From: an uncultured Flavobacteriales bacterium
GTDB lineage: Bacteria; Bacteroidota; Bacteroidia; Flavobacteriales_D; Sanyastnellaceae
NCBI GenBank assembly: GCA_938084585.1
Contig: CALKFF010000046.1
Location: forward strand, 1 to 57,808
Length of the DNA stretch: 57,808 nt
Direction of reading: 5' to 3'
Positions within the stretch are counted from its first letter, which is position 1. Every line of letters begins with the position of its first letter. The translations under genes and the position numbers were made by a program. The notes under the pieces were generated by a model. The model was not told where the DNA came from and did not search any database. It saw nothing but the letters and a program-made list of their open reading frames with translations. Below, in pieces: positions 53,064-57,808 of the stretch.

Positions 53064-53074
53064 CACCCCTCCAT

Positions 53075-53147
53075 CGGGATGTAGCTCAGTTGGTAGAGTA
53101 CGCGTCTGGGGGACGTGTGGTCGCTGGTTCAAGTCCAGTCATCCCGA
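53075..53147 (+). tRNA. tRNA-Pro (GGG anticodon)
   Basis: A full cloverleaf can be drawn: acceptor CGGGATG/CATCCCG (perfect 7 bp), D-stem GCTC/GAGT, anticodon stem CGCGT/ACGTG with loop CTGGGGG, T-stem GCTGG/CCAGT with loop TTCAAGT, and discriminator A. The anticodon GGG is at 53108-53110, with G37 as expected for proline tRNAs. CCA is not encoded. A terminator follows three bases later. Confidence 0.95.
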
Positions 53148-53150
53148 CAG

Positions 53151-53179
53151 AAAGCCACGGTCAAACGTGGCTTTTTTTG
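53151..53179 (+). terminator. Rho-independent terminator of tRNA-Pro
   Basis: AAAGCCACG (53151-53159) pairs with CGTGGCTTT (from 53166) around a six-base loop GTCAAA, and the stem runs into seven T residues. Confidence 0.88.
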
Positions 53180-53207
53180 TACCCCTTTGGCAACCTTTGC
53201 AACGCCC

Positions 53208-53576
53208 ATGGATTACGCATTCGAAAAAGACTGGAACACGCTGGTCGCTAAAATGACGGACCGCTTCGGAGAAGAGCCGGATGTGACCACCATGGTGTTC
53301 GCCGTGGGGTTGCAGGAAGCAGGCCAGGGCGCACGCAGGTACAAGAAGGACGAGAAGATGGACCTGATGCACGTGGGCGTGTGCACGTTGCTGGAGCCAT
53401 TGGGCCACTACGTGCGCGAGGGAGAGGACGAGGACGGATGGCCTCATTTCACCGCGGGCGATCCTTTGCCAGCGCTGAGCCCGGCGGAGCAAGAGACCAT
53501 GATGAAAAGGGCCCTGTTGGACTACTTCGCAGCGTGGATCGGAAGGGAGGTGGAGGAGAACAAGGGAATGGACTGA
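53208..53576 (+). CDS. Conserved hypothetical protein
   Basis: A 122-residue cytosolic protein that I recognise as conserved across Bacteroidota without known function: MDYAFEKDWNTLVAKMTDRFG, then VGLQEAGQGARRYKKDEKMDLMHVGVCTLLEPLGHY, EDEDGWPHF, and a C-terminal helix. It looks all-helical, with no membrane segment. The ATG at 53208 lies 29 bases after the tRNA terminator; AACCTTTG eight bases upstream is a near match to the -7 box. Confidence 0.8.
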   Translation: MDYAFEKDWNTLVAKMTDRFGEEPDVTTMVFAVGLQEAGQGARRYKKDEKMDLMHVGVCTLLEPLGHYVREGEDEDGWPHFTAGDPLPALSPAEQETMMKRALLDYFAAWIGREVEENKGMD

Positions 53577-53582
53577 CCGAGG

Positions 53583-53963
53583 TCACTCCATGATGACCGT
53601 GGTTTCGTTGGTCATCATTTCTTCAATCTTGATGAGGCCGGTGCCGCTCAACGCACCCTTGGTGCATTCCACGTCGAGCACCGCAAACCCAGCTTGTCCT
53701 GCCACGTAGTATGGGGAGAAGTTGAAGGAAGTGAACCCTTCGTTGGTCGTCACCTGAGTGGTGTCGAAGCGGGGCTCACCCACGAAATCTTCGTCCAAGG
53801 ACCCCAACGCAAACAACCGGACCGAGGCGTCGGACACGGGCACTTCTTCTCCCCCTTCCATGCGCACCACGTACACGTTGGCGATGGTTTCATCCATTTC
53901 ATAGCATCCGGCCGTGAGGAGGATGGAAGCGGCAGCGAGGGCGGTGGAGAAAATGCGAATCAT
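53583..53963 (-). CDS. Predicted lipoprotein, family unknown
   Basis: A 126-residue exported lipoprotein: signal peptide residues 1-19 with lipobox LTAGC (Cys20). The rest is acidic and beta-rich (NVYVVRMEGGEEVPVSDASVRLF; FSPYYVAGQAGFAVLDVECT), like a small carboxypeptidase-regulatory or Ig-type fold, with one further cysteine. No enzyme motif. It converges on the hypothetical gene with six bases between stops and is divergent from the cyclophilin gene. Confidence 0.75.
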   Translation of the reverse strand: MIRIFSTALAAASILLTAGCYEMDETIANVYVVRMEGGEEVPVSDASVRLFALGSLDEDFVGEPRFDTTQVTTNEGFTSFNFSPYYVAGQAGFAVLDVECTKGALSGTGLIKIEEMMTNETTVIME

Positions 53964-53967
53964 GGTC

Positions 53968-53997
53968 TTCTTCTTGTCAGGGCAGGGTCTAACTTTG
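53968..53997 (+). promoter_or_regulatory. Promoter for the cyclophilin lipoprotein gene
   Basis: TTC (53968-53970), a 19-base spacer and TAACTTTG (53990-53997), an exact -7 match; the same TTC-N19 form is seen at the superoxide dismutase gene. The start codon at 54015 follows after 17 bases. Confidence 0.6.
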
Positions 53998-54014
53998 TCC
54001 GTCAGACCTCAAAG

Positions 54015-54794
54015 ATGATGAAAAAAGCACAAATGCGTTTGTCCACTTCCACCTTCTTCACCGCGACGTTGTTGACTGCGGTGGCCCTGTTGTTCATGTC
54101 GGCGTCCGGCTGCGATTCTGCGGCAACCAGCCAAGAGGTGCCCACGGCTCCCGTGAAGGTGCAAATCGACACCCGGTTTGGTCCCATGGTCGTGCAATTG
54201 AGCGATTCCACCCCGCAACACCGCGACAACTTTGTCAAGTTGGTGGAAGAAGGGTTTTACGACAGCCTGTTGTTCCACCGTGTCATCAAGGAGTTCATGG
54301 TGCAAGGAGGCGACCCCCAAAGCAAGGGTGCCTCTGAAAACGCACGACTTGGAAGCGGAGGCCCTGGCTACACCATCGAAGCAGAAATTCGCCCCGACCA
54401 CTTGCACATCAAGGGGGCGCTCGCGGCGGCACGTCAGGGCGACAACATGAATCCTGAAAAGCGCAGTTCCGGAAGCCAGTTTTACTTGGTGCAAGGTCGT
54501 CCGTTCAGCGAGGTGGAGATGTCCGGCATCGAGGGTCGCATCGCCAACTTCGCCAACGAGTACGGCAACGGATTGCAAAACGTGGAGAACGGCCAGTTCG
54601 TTTACTCCGCGGAATCCCGCGAGGCATATCAACGGTTGGGTGGCACGCCCTTCTTGGACATGCAGTACACCGTCTTTGGGTACGTCGTGGAAGGGTTGAG
54701 CATCATCGACAGCATCGCCGCTGTGGAAACGGACCGCCGCCGAGGCGACCGCCCTGTGGAAGATGTGGTGATGAGCATGAAGCGTTTGAACTGA
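54015..54794 (+). CDS. Cyclophilin-type peptidyl-prolyl isomerase lipoprotein
   Basis: A 259-residue exported prolyl isomerase. The signal peptide ends in a lipobox MSASGC (Cys33), so it is lipid-anchored in the envelope. The cyclophilin core has TRFGPMVVQLSDSTPQHRDNFVKLVEEGFYDSLLFHRVIKEFMVQGGDP, ALAAARQGDNMNPEKRSSGSQFYLV and FGYVVEGLSIIDSI. The catalytic arginine of FHRV is present. An insertion of about 50 residues after the SQFYLV block is common in Bacteroidota forms. pheS follows after seven bases. Confidence 0.9.
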   Translation: MMKKAQMRLSTSTFFTATLLTAVALLFMSASGCDSAATSQEVPTAPVKVQIDTRFGPMVVQLSDSTPQHRDNFVKLVEEGFYDSLLFHRVIKEFMVQGGDPQSKGASENARLGSGGPGYTIEAEIRPDHLHIKGALAAARQGDNMNPEKRSSGSQFYLVQGRPFSEVEMSGIEGRIANFANEYGNGLQNVENGQFVYSAESREAYQRLGGTPFLDMQYTVFGYVVEGLSIIDSIAAVETDRRRGDRPVEDVVMSMKRLN

Positions 54795-54801
54795 GGATTC
54801 C

Positions 54802-55818
54802 ATGAAGGACCGCATTGGGCAGTTGATGGCTGAAGTGGCCGCGGCAGAGTTTTCTGGCGCGGATGAGGTGGAGGCGTTTCGCGTCGCCTATCTGGGCCGA
54901 AAGGGCAAAATGAAGGACCTCATGGCCGCCTTCAAGGAGGTGCCGGGGGACCAAAAGCGAGAGCTGGGCCCGATGCTCAACGCGCTGAAGGAGGCCGTCG
55001 AGGACAAGGTGAAAGCTGCGTCGACAGACGGTTCATCCAAAGTCAAGGCTTCCGGCCTCGACGCCACCCGCCCCTCCGGAGGTGTGCCTCTGGGCACCCA
55101 CCACCCCCTGCAAGTCGTCCGCCGGGAAATCGTCGACATCTTCCAGAACATGGGATTTGCCGTGGCGGAAGGTCCAGAAATCGAAGACGATTGGCACGTG
55201 TTCAGCGGCCTCAACTTCCCGCCTGAGCACCCGGCCCGCGACATGCAGGACACGTTCTTCGTGGAACGGAATCCCGACGTGTTGTTGCGCACGCACACCA
55301 GCTCTGTCCAGGTGCGTGAGATGGAAAAGCGCGAGCCGCCCATGCGGTTGATCATGCCAGGACGTGTGTTCCGCAACGAAGCGATTTCGGCCCGCGCGCA
55401 CTGCATGTTCCACCAAATCGAAGGCCTCTACATCGACAAGGACGTCTCGTTCGCCGATTTGAAGCAAACCCTGCTGCATTTCGCGCGCTGCTTCTTCGGG
55501 CCAGACACCGACATCCGCCTGCGTCCTTCGTACTTCCCATTCACTGAGCCCAGCGCGGAGGTGGACGTCTACTGGGGTTTGAAAACCGAGGTGGACAAGC
55601 GCATCACCAAAGGCACGGGGTGGCTCGAGATCCTGGGCTGCGGCATGGTTGACCCCAACGTGCTGGAGGCCAATGGCATCGACCCCAACGTGTACAGCGG
55701 TTTCGCCTTTGGCATGGGCATCGAACGCATCACCATGCTGCGCTACCAAATTGGTGACCTGCGCCACTTCTTCGAGAACGACCGCCGTTTCCTCGATCAG
55801 TTCGCTGGAGAGCGCTGA
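54802..55818 (+). CDS. pheS: Phenylalanyl-tRNA synthetase alpha subunit
   Basis: Catalytic subunit of PheRS. The 338-residue product has the N-terminal coiled coil (1-85) including YLGRKGKMKDLMAAFKEV, then HHPLQVVRREIVDIFQNMGFAVAEGPEIEDD, class II motif 2 MPGRVFRNEAISARAHCMFHQIEGLYID, and motif 3 FGMGIERITMLRY near the end. Length is standard. The 3' end overlaps the TPR protein gene by 22 bases. Confidence 0.97.
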   Translation: MKDRIGQLMAEVAAAEFSGADEVEAFRVAYLGRKGKMKDLMAAFKEVPGDQKRELGPMLNALKEAVEDKVKAASTDGSSKVKASGLDATRPSGGVPLGTHHPLQVVRREIVDIFQNMGFAVAEGPEIEDDWHVFSGLNFPPEHPARDMQDTFFVERNPDVLLRTHTSSVQVREMEKREPPMRLIMPGRVFRNEAISARAHCMFHQIEGLYIDKDVSFADLKQTLLHFARCFFGPDTDIRLRPSYFPFTEPSAEVDVYWGLKTEVDKRITKGTGWLEILGCGMVDPNVLEANGIDPNVYSGFAFGMGIERITMLRYQIGDLRHFFENDRRFLDQFAGER

Positions 55819-57491
55819 TCCTCCGTGTGGGGGAGGAGGAACGTCAGCGCCAACTCGCCCGTGGCTTTCTTCTCGACCGTGAACCGGCCGGCCAACTTTT
55901 CAATCTGGACCAGAACGGGGTTCCAAGTCGTGCTGTGCTCCCCTCCCGCGAACATGCGCTGAAGCTCCTGAGTGGAGGGTGAATCTGGGCCGTCCAATTC
56001 CACGTGGATGCCGTGCCAATCGTTGCGGATGACCCCTTGAATGGACGCGTCTTTGGGTTTGTGGGCCAGCAAGCGCTTCACGGTGACGGAGAGCAGGGAA
56101 AGCAGCCCTTCAGGCGCGGACTGCCCTTCAGCGTTGCCCTGCAATTCCCATTCCACGTCTGTGCCGTGGTCCATTTCCAAGGACGCGATGATGTCCTCGA
56201 AGTCCAATCGGTTGGGCCGTGTCAGGATTTCCTCCACTCCACCCTCTGCATTCACGGCCAGGTCCGCCGAGACGGCGCCATTCAAGGCGTCTTGGGGTTG
56301 GATCATCCGCTGCATTCGAAGGGAGCGGACACGCTCGCGGCGCAAGGTGCGCTTCAGTTCGTTCGCCCGCATGCCCGCGGCCAAAAGCCCCAGCAGGATG
56401 AGTGCGCAGGCAAAGGGCCACGCGCCTGGGTTGGTGCTGGAGGCCATGGCCTCGGCCGCCGCCAGTTCAAAGGGGTCTTGGGGGAGGACGGCATGGGTTT
56501 CGAAGGTCTTGGCTTCCTTGGACGCCTTGGTGGCGTTCAGCATGGCCAAGGTGAGGCTGTCGGCCAAACTCAAGTGCCGCAAGGCTGAGGCCGTGGCGCC
56601 GCGCGACTCCTCGAATTGCGCTTGGGTTCGCGCCACGCGTGCCCGCAGGCCAAGGTCGTCCAATTGCTCGGCCGTCCGTCCCGCCTCGTGAAAGGCCAAC
56701 AACGCTTCAAGGGGTTTGTTGGCCAGTTCGGCGGACCTGGCCACGTTGAGCTGTGACAAGGTCCAAGCCGTGGGGTCCGCGATGGGGTCGGTGAGGGAGT
56801 TGATTTTGCGCGACAACGCCAAGGCCTCGGCGTGACGGCCTTCCCCGGTCAGCAAGGTGCGCAGGTGGTTCAACTCGTCAGTGACCACGCCGCGCTGGGA
56901 GGGTTTGGCCTGGCGGATGAACTCGTCCAAAGGCAATTCGGCCAAGGCTTTGCCCAGCATGGCCCCCGCTTGCAACGCAATCCCAGCCGCTGCCGGGCCT
57001 TGGGCTTGCGAGGCCATGTCCCACGTCCGCTGCCAATGCCCTTCTGCAAAATGCAACTTGGCGAGGGAGAGGTGAACATCGTTCACTGCTGTGGCATGGG
57101 GTCCCCATTCCAGTTCTTGCTCGAGCAGGTCGATCGCATCAGACGTCCAACCGCTGGAGAGCAAGTGGTGGGCAATGCCCAACACCAAAGAGGTCCGCAC
57201 AGCCGTCGGACATGTGCCACATTGCGCAGAGGCAGCCATGAGGTGGGGACGCGCTTCTGAGGCGTTGCCTGCATTCCATTGGATGTGCCCCATTCCGGCC
57301 TCAATCCTCGCGAAGTCGCAGCCGGTCAACGTTTCTGTCGCCAGCCTCCGGTACAAGGTCAGGGCTTGAACCATCTTGCCCGATTGCCGAAGGCTGTCTG
57401 CGCGCTCCAGGTCCAGGGAATTGCCCCATGTGTCCAGGGGCAAGGCCATCAGGGAGAGGGCAATCCACGACAGAAACAGACCTTGGCGCAT
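55797..57491 (-). CDS. TPR-repeat membrane protein with degenerate histidine-kinase-like end
   Basis: A 564-residue protein: signal peptide (about 1-23), helical repeats of TPR type (about 30-330, for example QALTLYRRLATETLTGCDFARIEAGMGHI), one transmembrane helix (about 373-390, WPFACALILLGLLAAGM), a basic coiled stretch, and a C-terminal domain (about 430-564) that recalls the ATPase domain of Bacteroidota TPR kinases. No phospho-acceptor His, N-box Asn or G-box is visible, so kinase activity is unlikely. Start at 57491 chosen because the promoter-like box lies just upstream. Confidence 0.7.
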   Translation of the reverse strand: MRQGLFLSWIALSLMALPLDTWGNSLDLERADSLRQSGKMVQALTLYRRLATETLTGCDFARIEAGMGHIQWNAGNASEARPHLMAASAQCGTCPTAVRTSLVLGIAHHLLSSGWTSDAIDLLEQELEWGPHATAVNDVHLSLAKLHFAEGHWQRTWDMASQAQGPAAAGIALQAGAMLGKALAELPLDEFIRQAKPSQRGVVTDELNHLRTLLTGEGRHAEALALSRKINSLTDPIADPTAWTLSQLNVARSAELANKPLEALLAFHEAGRTAEQLDDLGLRARVARTQAQFEESRGATASALRHLSLADSLTLAMLNATKASKEAKTFETHAVLPQDPFELAAAEAMASSTNPGAWPFACALILLGLLAAGMRANELKRTLRRERVRSLRMQRMIQPQDALNGAVSADLAVNAEGGVEEILTRPNRLDFEDIIASLEMDHGTDVEWELQGNAEGQSAPEGLLSLLSVTVKRLLAHKPKDASIQGVIRNDWHGIHVELDGPDSPSTQELQRMFAGGEHSTTWNPVLVQIEKLAGRFTVEKKATGELALTFLLPHTEDQRSPAN

Positions 57492-57496
57492 GGCAT

Positions 57497-57504
57497 CCAA
57501 GGTA
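57497..57504 (-). promoter_or_regulatory. -7-like box 5 nt before the TPR protein gene
   Basis: TACCTTGG on the minus strand (one mismatch to TAnnTTTG) ends five bases before the ATG at 57491. It would lie inside the longer frame that opens at 57515, so it supports the shorter start. Confidence 0.4.
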
Positions 57505-57571
57505 CTTGAGTCCAACAGGCGCAGGGAGGGGCCGTCAGACGGTTTCTGACAGCATGCCGTGAATCATTTGA

Positions 57572-57808
57572 TCACGGATTGTAGACCACGGAAAGCACAG
57601 TGGTGCCGACCTCGTCGAGGGTTTGGCGGTCGATGATGTCCATGTTGTCCGCGTGGGTGTGGTGGAAAGGCCCGTAGCCCATGGGACGGACGTTCATCCG
57701 GTAATCGACGATGTTGGCGCTGGGGATGCCTGCGAGTTCAGACACGAACAGGTTGTCGTCGATGGTCTGCGGGGTGCTGCGCGATAAAAAGCGACTTCCA
57801 AATCCCAA
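57572..57808 (-). CDS. M28 family zinc peptidase, C-terminal fragment
   Basis: Only the last 78 codons are present; the gene continues past the right edge. The segment TIDDNLFVSELAGIPSANIVDYR followed by GYGPFHHTHADNMDIID and the end TLDEVGTTVLSVVYN matches the C-terminal part of Bacteroidota M28 aminopeptidases/glutaminyl cyclase-like enzymes, and a histidine in HHTHADN is probably the last zinc ligand. The substrate cannot be judged from the fragment. Two small hairpins (57534-57550, 57557-57577) lie around or after its stop. Confidence 0.8.
   Translation of the reverse strand: MGFGSRFLSRSTPQTIDDNLFVSELAGIPSANIVDYRMNVRPMGYGPFHHTHADNMDIIDRQTLDEVGTTVLSVVYNP

Noticed and set aside
57534-57577. 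Two small hairpins (GTCAGA/TCTGAC and CCGTGA/TCACGG) near the M28 peptidase stop as a terminator
   Set aside because: Neither is followed by a T run and the second overlaps the stop codon; too weak to list as a terminator.

Overview
The window is a dense stretch of core chromosome from a GC-rich member of the Bacteroidota, probably related to the Flavobacteriales. The phylum call rests on several independent signs: a large secreted protein with the gliding-motility/T9SS type B C-terminal domain; lineage-typical proteins (DUF2795, DUF3109, DUF177 next to rpmF, DUF5686 with a carboxypeptidase-regulatory-like domain, a TolB-propeller/beta-barrel protein of about 1080 residues); promoters of the Bacteroidota type (-33 TTG, 19-20 nt spacer, -7 TAnnTTTG); and almost no Shine-Dalgarno sequences. 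I see no prophage, transposon, insertion sequence, CRISPR array or plasmid gene, and no gene-free stretch longer than about 170 bases.

Layout, left to right. 1-5490: a partial secreted protein, then sugar-nucleotide and sugar-phosphate genes (RmlD-type reductase, phosphohexomutase), a CvpA-like membrane protein, a GNAT acetyltransferase and aspartate kinase, closed by a strong terminator. 5519-9755: DUF2795 protein and cobalamin adenosyltransferase on the minus strand, then a plus-strand run of dCMP deaminase, S41 protease, superoxide dismutase and IspD. 9722-17399: CPBP protease, DusB, and a long minus-strand series (glutamate dehydrogenase, small membrane protein, cytochrome c lipoprotein, HflX, RbfA, LolC/E-like permease) plus an SDR protein. 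17434-24380: methylmalonyl-CoA epimerase, a minus-strand operon (UPF0104 membrane protein, PLP sulfur-amino-acid enzyme, kynurenine 3-monooxygenase, outer-membrane-like protein), DUF3109 and an OmpA-family protein. 24390-26201: panD, a second UPF0104 protein and rfaE2. 26239-31156: the fatty-acid initiation cluster read as pdxA, DUF177, rpmF, fabH, accB, accC. 31198-35282: T9SS type B protein, riboflavin synthase and LptB. 35306-39536: envelope cluster kpsF, tatC, DUF5686. 39617-49045: RecQ, M20 amidohydrolase, half-size TauE, the TolB-like protein, a metallo-beta-lactamase-fold hydrolase and a PhoB/PhoR-like pair. 49140-55818: acyltransferase, pheT, tRNA-Pro, a small conserved protein, a lipoprotein, a cyclophilin lipoprotein and pheS. 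The right edge holds a TPR membrane protein and the C-terminal end of an M28 peptidase.

The genes supply ordinary functions: LPS and outer-membrane assembly, fatty-acid, coenzyme A, riboflavin and PLP synthesis, translation, DNA repair and stress defence. The methylmalonyl-CoA epimerase and the cobalamin adenosyltransferase together suggest a B12-dependent methylmalonyl-CoA route.

I did not find a convincing new multi-gene system. The most interesting observation is architectural. A -7 promoter box (TAnnTTTG or a near match, often TACCTTYG) lies only 4-7 bases before the start codon of about 15 genes, which predicts many leaderless or near-leaderless mRNAs. In two cases the stop codon TAA of the upstream gene supplies the first bases of the box. 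Convergent gene ends are also extremely compact, with five overlaps of 22 to 116 bp. Several proteins have lost expected key residues: an SDR without the YxxxK pair, RecQ without its zinc cysteines, a protease-like domain without HExxH, and an ATPase-like domain without an N-box.
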